NCBI GenBank assembly: GCA_947165255.1
Contig: CAMUZR010000002.1
Location: forward strand, 186,001 to 250,000
Source: an uncultured Bacteroidales bacterium
GTDB taxonomy: Bacteria; Bacteroidota; Bacteroidia; Bacteroidales; P3
DNA length: 64,000 nucleotides
Reading direction: 5' to 3'
Part shown: positions 17,561 through 26,143 of the stretch, piece by piece
Numbering within the stretch: position 1 is the stretch's first letter
How the letters are laid out: every line of letters starts with the position of its first letter
Position numbers and translations under genes: made by a program
Notes under the pieces: model-generated
Told to the model about the DNA's origin: nothing
The model's database searches: none
Seen by the model: the letters and a program-made list of their open reading frames with translations, nothing else

Positions 17561-18706
17561 ATGAAAAAGAAAAACATAGTGGTGGCCGTGACTAACGACC
17601 TTGTGACCGACCAACGGGTTCACCGAAGCTGCATGGCTTTGGTAGAAGCAGGCTACGGGGTCACGTTGGTGGGGAGGCGGCTGCCCGAGAGTCTCAGCTT
17701 GGGACATAGGGAATATGACACCCGCCGGATGCGATTGTTGTTCAGGCGGTCTGCACTCTTCTATGCTGAGTACAATATACGGCTGATGCTGCATTTGCTA
17801 TTTGCTCGCGCCGATGCCTTCTACGCCAACGACAGCGACACGCTACTGGCATGCTGCTGGGCAGCGCGCCTGCGGAAGAAGAGACTGATTTTTGACGCTC
17901 ATGAGTTGTTTCCCGAGGTGCCCGAACTGGTGGGCAAACCGCGAGTGAGGCGCGTATGGCAATGGGTGGAAAGACATTGTCTTCCGCAGGTGGATGCGGC
18001 CTTTACGGTGTGTGAGAGCGTGGCCAAGGAGTATGAAAGGCGCTACGGCGTAAACATGACGGTGGTTCGCAATCTGCCCGACTGGAAGCCCGAAGAGAAT
18101 TACGCAATTGCTCCTCACGGAAAGCCGTGGGTGATTCTATATCAGGGGGCTGTGAATGTTGGGCGTGGGGTGCGGGAACTAATTGACGCGATTGAATTTT
18201 TGCCAGACTGCCGATTGGTGGTGGCCGGAGACGGCGACCAAAAGGATGCTTTGGAATCATATTCGAATTCAAGAACTTGGCGAGAGCGGATAGCCTTCAA
18301 GGGAAGGGTAAGGCCGGAAGAGCTGCACACACTCACACAGAAGGCAGACTTGGGCGTGTGCCTATTGGAGGACATGGGGCTGAACTATCGTTACTCCTTG
18401 CCCAATCGAATTGCTGACTTTGCCCATGCAGGAGTGCCTATATTGGCTACAGATTTTTATGAGATTTCAAGAGTGATAAATACTTACCGTACTGGTACCA
18501 CCGTTGGACCGTGTCCGAAAGAAAAAGCAGGAGCGGCATATCAAGATTATGTAACAAGACTGGCAAAAGCAATAGATAATACTATATTATATTGGAACAC
18601 TTTGCCCAGAAAAGAGAGGGAGCAGCGTTTTGTCAAGGCACGGAAAGAATTAAACTGGGAAAGCGAGAAAAAGTTACTGAAAGAAAGAATCGACGCAATA
18701 ATTTAA
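17561..18706 (+). CDS. Family 4 (GT-B) glycosyltransferase
   Basis: Cytoplasmic GT-B glycosyltransferase of 381 residues. The N-terminal Rossmann half begins NIVVAVTNDLVTDQRVHR and includes 'FDAHELFPEVPEL', a pattern of sugar transferases acting on lipid-linked or surface glycans. The C-terminal half has the 'ILYQGAVNVGRGVRELIDAI' and 'LPNRIADFAHAGVPILATD' elements of GT4 nucleotide-sugar binding. Donor and acceptor cannot be deduced. Two further GT4 genes (22333, 60494) and a GT2 gene (24050) lie in this window, but no polysaccharide cluster with polymerase and flippase is seen. Confidence 0.85.
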   Translation: MKKKNIVVAVTNDLVTDQRVHRSCMALVEAGYGVTLVGRRLPESLSLGHREYDTRRMRLLFRRSALFYAEYNIRLMLHLLFARADAFYANDSDTLLACCWAARLRKKRLIFDAHELFPEVPELVGKPRVRRVWQWVERHCLPQVDAAFTVCESVAKEYERRYGVNMTVVRNLPDWKPEENYAIAPHGKPWVILYQGAVNVGRGVRELIDAIEFLPDCRLVVAGDGDQKDALESYSNSRTWRERIAFKGRVRPEELHTLTQKADLGVCLLEDMGLNYRYSLPNRIADFAHAGVPILATDFYEISRVINTYRTGTTVGPCPKEKAGAAYQDYVTRLAKAIDNTILYWNTLPRKEREQRFVKARKELNWESEKKLLKERIDAII

Positions 18707-18742
18707 CAAAAAAGACGTTATAAAGGCAAATTTATATAAAGA

Positions 18743-20293
18743 ATGATATACGACATCTTACTGATTCTCTACTTTGTAGGCTGTATTTTCGGCCTGTGGT
18801 TTGTATTTAAAAAGGCAGGGGTGGAACCGTGGAAAGCACTTATCCCCATTTATAATATAGTGGTTTGGATTAAGATTTGTGGCAAGAGTTGGAAATGGTA
18901 TATTTATTTTTTGATTCCTGCAATCAATATTTTTACATTTCTGCTTATGGTGGTGGAAACCGCTAAGGTGTTCTACCGCTACAGCTTTTGGGAGCAGACG
19001 TTCTCGGTTATTTTCCCATGGTTTTATCTGCCGTTGGTCGGACTGAATAAATGGGAATATCACGACCCCACAAAAGAACCGCCCCACAAAGTGAGCGAGT
19101 TACGCGACTGGCTAGATGCCATTGTGTTTGCCATTGTGGCAGCGGTAATTATCAGAGGCATGGTGCTGGAATTTTATAATATCCCATCCAGTTCCATGGA
19201 GAAATCGTTGCTTACGGGAGATTATTTGCTTGTGTCTAAGGTTGCATACGGTCCTCGCATGTCAATGACACCTCTTTCGCTACCCCTGATGCACAACGTG
19301 GTGCCTCTGACTAACGGTCAGGTGGAGTCGTATGTGAAATGGATAGAACGTCCTTACCACCGTTATCCGGGTTTAGGAAAGGTGAAACGTTTTGACGCAG
19401 TAGTGTTCAACTTTCCTGACGGCGATACGGTCTGCACTGCCTGGAACAGCAATAGAAGTTACCATTCCTTGGTGCGTGAAATGGGAAGGGAAAACGTGCT
19501 AAATGCAGACCAAATGTATGTGAGAGACAGGATGGTGAAAAATAAAATTCGGGTACGTCCGGTGGACAAACGTGAACACTTTATCAAACGTTGCATTGGT
19601 TTGCCCGGTGAGGATTTGGAGATAAAGGACCAGACAGTGTATATCAATGGCAATAGACTTCCCAATCCGACAGAAAGCCAGGTGACGCATGCAGTAAAAT
19701 TTTCGATGCCAGGTCTAAACTATCATAAGATACTGGACGAAGAAGGTGTAAGCAATGAGGATTATGAAGGTGCACTATATGGCCTGTACAACGGTAATGA
19801 CGCATACGAACTGCCACTGACAGAACTTAAAGCGCAAGAACTGAGATCGAGAGACTATGTTGCTTCAGTGGAAAAAGTGGTTTACCCAGCAGGCGAATGG
19901 GAGAGAGACCTCTTCCCTTATACTGAGGAAAACACATGGAGTGCAGATAATTATGGACCCGTACACATTCCGGCCAAAGGCGAAACTCTCAATTTGACCT
20001 TGGAGAATCTACCTCTTTATGAGCGAGTGATTGAAGTGTTTGAGGACAATGAGTTGGAGGTTAGAAACGGAAAGATTTTCATTAATGGCAAAGAGACTAC
20101 CACCTATACCCCAAAAATGGACTACTATTGGATGATGGGGGATAATCGACACAACTCAGCCGACAGTCGCTATTGGGGATTTGTGCCTGAGAACCATATT
20201 GTTGGAAAGGCTAGTTTGGTAATGTTCTCATGGGACAAAGACCACAAAAAACCTCGTTGGAATAGAGTTTTCACCAGCGCCTCGAAGTTTTAA
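18743..20293 (+). CDS. lepB: Signal peptidase I with N-terminal membrane extension
   Basis: Cleaves signal peptides from exported proteins at the inner membrane. It has 516 residues, well above the E. coli length. Residues 1-110 form a membrane domain of three or four spans (resembling DUF5684) placed before the usual transmembrane anchor (about 125-140). Catalytic Ser151 lies in PSSSM and catalytic Lys282 in FIKRCIGLPGED; the late GDNRHNSADSRYWG box is intact. A long insertion (about 300-420) separates the core boxes, as is common in Bacteroidota. It lies 36 bases after the glycosyltransferase. Confidence 0.95.
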   Translation: MIYDILLILYFVGCIFGLWFVFKKAGVEPWKALIPIYNIVVWIKICGKSWKWYIYFLIPAINIFTFLLMVVETAKVFYRYSFWEQTFSVIFPWFYLPLVGLNKWEYHDPTKEPPHKVSELRDWLDAIVFAIVAAVIIRGMVLEFYNIPSSSMEKSLLTGDYLLVSKVAYGPRMSMTPLSLPLMHNVVPLTNGQVESYVKWIERPYHRYPGLGKVKRFDAVVFNFPDGDTVCTAWNSNRSYHSLVREMGRENVLNADQMYVRDRMVKNKIRVRPVDKREHFIKRCIGLPGEDLEIKDQTVYINGNRLPNPTESQVTHAVKFSMPGLNYHKILDEEGVSNEDYEGALYGLYNGNDAYELPLTELKAQELRSRDYVASVEKVVYPAGEWERDLFPYTEENTWSADNYGPVHIPAKGETLNLTLENLPLYERVIEVFEDNELEVRNGKIFINGKETTTYTPKMDYYWMMGDNRHNSADSRYWGFVPENHIVGKASLVMFSWDKDHKKPRWNRVFTSASKF

Positions 20294-20374
20294 AAAAAAT
20301 ACTTAGACATCACAATATTTTGCAATTTTTTAAGTTAATAGAATACTGAATTAATAGAGTACTGAATAATTGAT

Positions 20375-20836
20375 ATGAGAGCTATAATAACAACACCCAA
20401 AGGTATAATGTCGGCGGAGCTGTACGAAAAGGAAGTTCCCGGAACTGTGGATAATTTTGTGAAGTTAGCAAAGTCGGGTTTTTATGACGGTCTGCGATTT
20501 CACAGAGTGATTCCTGGTTTTGTTATCCAAGGAGGATGCCCCTACAGTCGCAACCCACGCGATCCCCGTGTGGGCACCGGCGGACCGGGCTGGCACATTA
20601 AATGTGAGACCGATGCCGAGAAACAGTATCATGACAGAGGTGTGCTATCTATGGCACATGCGGGTAAGGACACTGGCGGAAGCCAATTCTTTATCTGCCA
20701 CAATAGAGAAAACACTCGGCATTTGGACGGCCGTCACACCTGCTTTGGCAAGGTGACAGAAGGGGTTGACGTGATTGACAAGATTGAAGCAGGAGACCTT
20801 ATCGAAAGTATTAAAATTGTTGAAGAAAAATCTTAA
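20375..20836 (+). CDS. Cyclophilin-type peptidyl-prolyl isomerase
   Basis: Proline isomerase of 153 residues with no signal peptide, so cytoplasmic. The cyclophilin core is intact: [13 protein letters not shown], the segment ending [16 protein letters not shown], and [12 protein letters not shown]. It resembles the short bacterial PpiB type. It lies only 5 bases before the response regulator gene, indicating co-transcription, and 81 bases after lepB. Confidence 0.95.
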   Translation: MRAIITTPKGIMSAELYEKEVPGTVDNFVKLAKSGFYDGLRFHRVIPGFVIQGGCPYSRNPRDPRVGTGGPGWHIKCETDAEKQYHDRGVLSMAHAGKDTGGSQFFICHNRENTRHLDGRHTCFGKVTEGVDVIDKIEAGDLIESIKIVEEKS

Positions 20837-20841
20837 AGGAT

Positions 20842-21537
20842 ATGAATTTAGGTATTAATCTGCTTGTTGCAGAAGATGACCCCAACTTGGGAACCATTTT
20901 GAAGGCTTATTTGACTCAAAAAGGGTATACCGTTTTTTTGGCTGTTGACGGACAGGCCGCCATTGAGATTTATCAAAACGACGATGTCGACGCTTGCATC
21001 CTTGACATTATGATGCCTATTAAAGACGGCTTCACTGTTGCAAAGGAAATACGAAAAGTGGATAAACGCATACCTATCATTTTCTTAACGGCAAAGAATC
21101 TGGAGGCAGACAAATTGAAAGGATTTGAGATTGGGGCAGACGACTATGTGACCAAGCCTTTCAGTATGGAAGAATTGCTGGCCAGAGTGAACGCTACAAT
21201 CCGCCGCTCTTTCGACGACGGGAAACCTGATAAGAATATTTTCCACATCGGTAATTTTGTGTTCGACTATAGCCATCAGACACTCACTTGTGGTGACAAT
21301 GTGCAGCGACTGACCATGAAAGAATGTGAGCTGCTGCGCATGTTTGCTATGAACTTCAACCAGCTAGTCGACCGTACCAGTACATTGCAAAAAATTTGGA
21401 AAGACGACAGTTATTTTGCTGCGCGAAGTATGGATGTTTATATTACCAAACTGCGTAAATATCTTAAACTTGACCCGCAAGTCCAGATAGTGAACGTGCA
21501 TGGAGTTGGATTTAAACTGACTGTTAAAAACGAATAA
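20842..21537 (+). CDS. rprY: OmpR-family response regulator, RprY-like
   Basis: Two-component response regulator of 231 residues. The receiver domain has phospho-acceptor Asp55 in CILDIMMPIKDG and Lys105 in DDYVTKPFS. The C-terminal winged helix has 'LTMKECELLRMFAMN' and 'ARSMDVYITKLRKYLK', closely like RprY of Bacteroides, which is linked to stress and sodium/energy metabolism genes. No sensor kinase gene is next to it; the neighbours are a cyclophilin and an MBL hydrolase, whose start codon overlaps this stop by one base. Its partner kinase must be elsewhere. Confidence 0.85.
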   Translation: MNLGINLLVAEDDPNLGTILKAYLTQKGYTVFLAVDGQAAIEIYQNDDVDACILDIMMPIKDGFTVAKEIRKVDKRIPIIFLTAKNLEADKLKGFEIGADDYVTKPFSMEELLARVNATIRRSFDDGKPDKNIFHIGNFVFDYSHQTLTCGDNVQRLTMKECELLRMFAMNFNQLVDRTSTLQKIWKDDSYFAARSMDVYITKLRKYLKLDPQVQIVNVHGVGFKLTVKNE

Positions 21538-22310
21538 TGAGACTTACTTTTTTAGGAACGGGTACTTCGCAAGGAGTGCCCGTTATAGCTTGTACTTGTC
21601 ATGTTTGCCATTCGCAGGATCCACATGACAAACATTTGCGAACCTCTGCACTGATTGAAACTGAAAAGGGAAAGAACATACTAATCGACATTGGTCCAGA
21701 CTTTAGAGAACAGATGCTGAGAGCCCAAGTCACTCATTTGGACAGCATTCTCATCACGCATGCACACCGAGACCATGTTGGGGGATTGGATGATATACGT
21801 CCCTTCAACTGGACTCAGAGGCAAAAGATGGACATCTACTGCAACCATGAAGCCCGTTTGGCAATTGAACGAGACTACCATTATATTTTTTCCCCGCATG
21901 AGTTTCCTGGGCTGCCCGAAGCAAATATACATGAGATTTCTGGCGACGAACCAGTCTTAGTATCCGCAGGGGAAGAGGTAATTCCTATTAAAGCCATGCA
22001 CAAGGATTTACCAGTGTTGGGTTTTCGGATTAATCAATTAGCCTATATAACAGATGCTAACTTCATATCAGATACTGAGTTAAATAAAATAAAAAATGTA
22101 GATACTCTGGTGCTGAATGCGTTGAGAAAACAAAAGCATTTCTCCCATTTCTGCCTGCCTGAAGCTATAGAAATAATCGAAAGAGTGAAACCCCGCATGG
22201 CCTATTTGACCCATGTGAGCCATGAAATGGGGCTATACGCTGTCACTGAGAAAGAATTGCCTGAGAATGTCCACCTTGCATACGACGGCCTACAGATTGA
22301 GGTAGACTGA
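21537..22310 (+). CDS. MBL-fold metallohydrolase, PhnP-like
   Basis: Metallo-beta-lactamase fold phosphodiesterase of 257 residues. The metal site HAHRDHVGG is intact, with a further His in the HKDLPVLGF region and a terminal His in YLTHVSH. An N-terminal cysteine set CTCHVC (about 20-25) resembles the extra zinc site of PhnP, which hydrolyses cyclic ribose phosphates. Its start overlaps the response-regulator stop (TAATG). No phn cluster is nearby, so the physiological substrate is open. Confidence 0.85.
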   Translation: MRLTFLGTGTSQGVPVIACTCHVCHSQDPHDKHLRTSALIETEKGKNILIDIGPDFREQMLRAQVTHLDSILITHAHRDHVGGLDDIRPFNWTQRQKMDIYCNHEARLAIERDYHYIFSPHEFPGLPEANIHEISGDEPVLVSAGEEVIPIKAMHKDLPVLGFRINQLAYITDANFISDTELNKIKNVDTLVLNALRKQKHFSHFCLPEAIEIIERVKPRMAYLTHVSHEMGLYAVTEKELPENVHLAYDGLQIEVD

Positions 22311-22332
22311 AGAAGTGCAAATTTTTCATATT

Positions 22333-23433
22333 ATGCATCTTCACATTGTATCATTTAATGTTCCATGGCCGGCTGATTATGGCGGTGTGATTGACGTATA
22401 TTACCGCATTAAGACATTGGCAAAAGCAGGGTATAAGATACACCTCCATTGCTATACCTATGGACGCGATGAGGCATTAGTTTTAAATGAAATATGTGAA
22501 GAGGTTAATTATTACCCACGAGAGGTGGGATTACGTCATCAATTTGAACGTAGGCCTTATATTGTTGCCTCACGTAATTCTAGACAGCTGATTGATAGAT
22601 TAAAACAAGACGATTTTCCAATTCTTATAGAAGGACTTCATGGTTGCTTTGTTCTAGAGCAACTGGCAGATGGTGACCGAAAAATAATAGTAAGAACGCA
22701 CAATGTAGAGCACGATTACTATTTGGCACTAGCTCGATCGGAAAAGAGCCTATGGAAAAAAGTCTTTTTCTTAGTCGAATCGAGAAAGTTGAAGCATTAT
22801 GAGCAGATCATTACTCGGGCTTCGGGTATACTGGCCATATCGGAGTCAGATGCAGCTCATTTTAGGAAAATTGGCTGCCACAATGTGTCGGTGCTGCCCC
22901 CTTCGCATTGTCATGATAAAATCACCTCTTTTATTGGCAAGGGTGAGTACATCCTGTATCAGGGGAACTTGTCCGTAGCTGAAAATGTGAGGGCAGTTGT
23001 GTTTATGGCACAAAACCTAATTCCGAATACGAAATATCCATTTATTATAGCAGGACGCGACCCTAGCGATGAATTGCAACAGATGTTGAAGCAGTTTGGA
23101 AATGTGACTTTGGTTGCTAATCCGTCAGAAGAGAGAATGCACGAATTACTGGCCAACGCCCAAGTGAATGTACTGGTTACAGACCAGCCGACTGGAGTGA
23201 AATTGAAACTTATAAATGCTCTATATGAAGGACGTTTCTGCTTAGTAAATTCCACTATGGTAAGTGGGACACATTTAAAAGAAGCATGTGTGGTTGAAGA
23301 TAATCCACAACGGATGCTTGACTCCTTAAATCAACTTATGATAACGGAATTTACTGAAAATGAATTATTAAGAAGGAAAGAAATCCTAAATAAGGTCGAT
23401 ACAGAATATGATTTTAGGAATATTCTTATATAA
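22333..23433 (+). CDS. GT-B glycosyltransferase
   Basis: Glycosyltransferase of 366 residues from ATG 22333; a GTG at 22315 is also in frame, but MHLHIVSFNVPWPADYGG at the ATG is the natural fold start. The N-terminal Rossmann half has 'PADYGGVIDVYYRIKTL', and the middle has 'RTHNVEHDYY'. The C-terminal half has 'ILYQGNLSVAENVRAV' and ends with a family 4-like nucleotide-sugar region. It follows the MBL gene by 22 bases. The AT-richer composition compared with the first glycosyltransferase (17561) is mild and not clear evidence of transfer. The product glycan is unknown. Confidence 0.8.
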   Translation: MHLHIVSFNVPWPADYGGVIDVYYRIKTLAKAGYKIHLHCYTYGRDEALVLNEICEEVNYYPREVGLRHQFERRPYIVASRNSRQLIDRLKQDDFPILIEGLHGCFVLEQLADGDRKIIVRTHNVEHDYYLALARSEKSLWKKVFFLVESRKLKHYEQIITRASGILAISESDAAHFRKIGCHNVSVLPPSHCHDKITSFIGKGEYILYQGNLSVAENVRAVVFMAQNLIPNTKYPFIIAGRDPSDELQQMLKQFGNVTLVANPSEERMHELLANAQVNVLVTDQPTGVKLKLINALYEGRFCLVNSTMVSGTHLKEACVVEDNPQRMLDSLNQLMITEFTENELLRRKEILNKVDTEYDFRNILI

Positions 23434-23449
23434 AATGCAATTTTTTTAG

Positions 23450-23457
23450 TATCTTTG
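23450..23457 (+). promoter_or_regulatory. -7 promoter element for the DUF4199/GT2 genes
   Basis: TATCTTTG matches TAnnTTTG, 17 bases before the ATG at 23474. No good -33 element was seen. Confidence 0.6.
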
Positions 23458-23473
23458 CGTTTTCTAAGTAAGA

Positions 23474-24037
23474 ATGGCTAAGTTTTTTAGGAGATATAAT
23501 TCAACTATTTATGGCAACTACCGCAAAGCATATCTGATTGATGGGCTTATCACTGGTATTGCAATGTCGGTAGTTTTGTTTGTCAGAGATTGGTTGGCTA
23601 ACACAGCAATGAGTCAGCCGGAAAACTTTATTACAGAAATAACGATGGCCGTTGGCATCTTCTGGTTTTCATATCAGTATCGCAAACAACTGCCTGACCA
23701 GAAAGTGATGCTTAAAGAACTAATGTTATTAGGACTAGGAATAGGAGTGGTTAGTTCCGTCGTATTTGGATTATGGACATGGCTTTACTGTGGTACTATC
23801 AACCCTGAAATGGTCGACTTCTATAACCAACAACGCATCAGTGTTATGGAGCCTGCCGATACTAGTGCAGAAGCGAAAGCAGCCATAGAATTAGTGAAAA
23901 GATATACAGCAGGTGACTGGGCGTTTATCGGTGGTTTCCGTTCTGCTGTTATGAGCGTGATTATCACATTCTTTTCAGCAATCATTTTTAGAACAGAAAA
24001 AAGTCCTGTTGCAGATAGAAAGAAAAATAATAAATAA
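23474..24037 (+). CDS. DUF4199 family membrane protein
   Basis: Integral membrane protein of 187 residues with four predicted spans (about 18-40, 55-72, 82-105 and 155-177). The pattern and its position directly before a GT2 glycosyltransferase fit the DUF4199 family, a Bacteroidota-specific family of unknown function. The pairing with the GT2 gene 12 bases downstream suggests a joint role in lipid-linked sugar metabolism, which is inference from context. Confidence 0.75.
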   Translation: MAKFFRRYNSTIYGNYRKAYLIDGLITGIAMSVVLFVRDWLANTAMSQPENFITEITMAVGIFWFSYQYRKQLPDQKVMLKELMLLGLGIGVVSSVVFGLWTWLYCGTINPEMVDFYNQQRISVMEPADTSAEAKAAIELVKRYTAGDWAFIGGFRSAVMSVIITFFSAIIFRTEKSPVADRKKNNK

Positions 24038-24049
24038 AATATAAGACTA

Positions 24050-24994
24050 ATGGACATTTCAATCATTGTGCCGCTTTTTAACGAAGATGAGTCATTGCCT
24101 CATCTGGCAGAATGGATAGACCGAGTGATGGAAGAGCATCACTTTGATTACGAGGTCATCATGGTCGATGATGGCAGTAAAGACACTTCATGGCAAGTAA
24201 TAGAGGAACTCCATGCGAAAAATCCACGATACAAAGGCGTTAAGTTCCGTCGTAACTATGGCAAATCGGCCGCACTGAATGTAGGATTTGTCCGAGCAGA
24301 AGGCGATGTCGTCATAACTATGGATGCCGATCTCCAAGACAGCCCCGACGAAGTACCTGAGCTCTATCGAATGATTAAAGAAGAGGGTTACGACCTTGTG
24401 AGTGGTTGGAAGAAAAAACGCTACGATTCCAAGATTGCCAAGAATATACCTTCCAAATTCTTTAACTGGACTACCCGCAAGATGAGTGGAATCCATCTAC
24501 ACGATTTCAACTGCGGACTCAAGGCTTATCGCCGCGATGTGGTGAAAAGTATTGAGGTATATGGCGAGATGCACCGATACATCCCAGTAATTGCCAAATG
24601 GGCTGGTTTCGGCAACATAGGAGAAAAAGTCGTTCAGCATCGCAAACGCCAATATGGAGTAACTAAATTTGGCCTGAATCGCTTTGTCAACGGTTACCTT
24701 GACCTAATGAGCATCATGTTCATGTCTAAATTCGGCAAGCAGCCCATGCACTTCTTCGGCCTGATAGGCAGCGTTTCATTCCTCCTGGGTTTCATCGCCT
24801 TCATCATTGTCTGTATCATGCGCATCTGTGGAAGCATCTCGCTTACTAATAGCGTATGGTTCTATGTGTCCATGCTTTTCATCCTGATGGGAACTGTACT
24901 TTTTCTGGCAGGATTTATCGGTGAATTAGTGTGTCGCAACTCCTCCACACGCAATCAGTATTTGATTGAAAAGGATATGGTTCAAGACAAATAA
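24050..24994 (+). CDS. Family 2 glycosyltransferase (polyprenyl-phosphate sugar transferase type)
   Basis: Membrane glycosyltransferase of 314 residues. The GT-A domain has the start SIIVPLFNEDESLPHL, the VDDGSKDTS box, the DADLQDSPDE (DxD) motif and a late 'HRKRQYGVTKFGLNRF' element typical of DPM1/GtrB enzymes that move a sugar to polyprenyl phosphate. Two C-terminal transmembrane segments (about 240-262 and 275-298) anchor it. It is co-transcribed with the DUF4199 gene from the element at 23450. Confidence 0.9.
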   Translation: MDISIIVPLFNEDESLPHLAEWIDRVMEEHHFDYEVIMVDDGSKDTSWQVIEELHAKNPRYKGVKFRRNYGKSAALNVGFVRAEGDVVITMDADLQDSPDEVPELYRMIKEEGYDLVSGWKKKRYDSKIAKNIPSKFFNWTTRKMSGIHLHDFNCGLKAYRRDVVKSIEVYGEMHRYIPVIAKWAGFGNIGEKVVQHRKRQYGVTKFGLNRFVNGYLDLMSIMFMSKFGKQPMHFFGLIGSVSFLLGFIAFIIVCIMRICGSISLTNSVWFYVSMLFILMGTVLFLAGFIGELVCRNSSTRNQYLIEKDMVQDK

Positions 24995-25031
24995 TAGCAT
25001 AATAGACTTCAATCACTAAAAACTGTATTAT

Positions 25032-26132
25032 ATGTCACTCCAATGCGGTATCGTAGGACTCCCTAACGTAGGTAAGTCAACGCTTTTTAACTGTTTGAGT
25101 AACGCAAAAGCCCAAGCTGCCAATTTCCCATTCTGCACCATAGAACCCAATGTAGGCGTAATTACTGTCCCTGACGAGCGCCTCAACAAACTCGTCGAGA
25201 TGGAACATCCGGCCAGTGTGGTTCCTGCCACAGTCGAAATTGTCGACATAGCCGGACTGGTGAAAGGGGCTTCTAAAGGAGAAGGTCTCGGAAATAAGTT
25301 CCTAGGCGACATTCGCACTACCGATGCAATCATCCATGTGCTGCGTTGTTTTGACGATGACAACGTAACCCATGTCGACGGAAGCGTCGATCCAATCCGC
25401 GACAAACAAACTATCGATTTAGAACTACAGTTCAAAGACCTTGAAACCATAGAGAACAGATACGACAAAGAGGTAAAAAAGGCAAAAGCAGGTGGCGATG
25501 CCAAAGCGAAAAAAATGGTGGAAGTGATGGATCTCTACCGCGAAGCCCTGCTGGCAGGGAAGAGTGCAAGAACAGTAAAACTCGAAGAGAGCCAACTGGA
25601 AGCCGCCAAAGACCTTATGCTCTTAACTGCCAAACCAATCCTTTATGTATGTAATGTTGACGAGGCATCGGTAGTAAAAGGCAATAAGTATGTCGATGCC
25701 GTAAAAGAAGCCGTTAAGGACGAAGAGGCTGAAGTATTGGTGATAGGGGCTGGCATCGAAGCCGACATTGCCGAACTAGAAACCTACGAAGAGAAGAAAT
25801 TGTTTTTAGAAGACTTAGGTCTAAAAGAATCTGGAGTAAACCGGCTGATTAAAGCCGCATACAAACTGCTCAACCTCCAAACTTTCCTAACTGCCGGACC
25901 TAAAGAGTGCCGCGCTTGGACTTTCAAAAAAGGCATGAAGGCTCCCCAGACTGCGGGTATTATCCATAGTGACTTCGAACGGGGATTTATCCGTGCTGAA
26001 GTAATTAAATATGAGGACTATGTGGCCTACGGAAGCGAAGCAAAATGCCGTGAGGCTGGCAAAATTGCAGTCGAAGGCAAAGACTATGTCGTACAAGATG
26101 GCGACATCATGCATTTTAGATTCAATGTCTAA
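25032..26132 (+). CDS. ychF: Redox-regulated ATPase YchF (Obg family)
   Basis: Ribosome-associated P-loop ATPase of 366 residues. G1 reads GLPNVGKS, G3 reads DIAGLVKGAS, and the G4 position has the altered NxxE form (CNVDE) that makes this family prefer ATP over GTP. The C-terminal TGS-like domain ends DYVVQDGDIMHFRFNV, the family signature. It regulates translation and stress responses. The gene is about 37 bases after the GT2 gene and 11 bases before the PorW-like gene. Confidence 0.97.
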   Translation: MSLQCGIVGLPNVGKSTLFNCLSNAKAQAANFPFCTIEPNVGVITVPDERLNKLVEMEHPASVVPATVEIVDIAGLVKGASKGEGLGNKFLGDIRTTDAIIHVLRCFDDDNVTHVDGSVDPIRDKQTIDLELQFKDLETIENRYDKEVKKAKAGGDAKAKKMVEVMDLYREALLAGKSARTVKLEESQLEAAKDLMLLTAKPILYVCNVDEASVVKGNKYVDAVKEAVKDEEAEVLVIGAGIEADIAELETYEEKKLFLEDLGLKESGVNRLIKAAYKLLNLQTFLTAGPKECRAWTFKKGMKAPQTAGIIHSDFERGFIRAEVIKYEDYVAYGSEAKCREAGKIAVEGKDYVVQDGDIMHFRFNV

Positions 26133-26143
26133 TCGGATTCATT

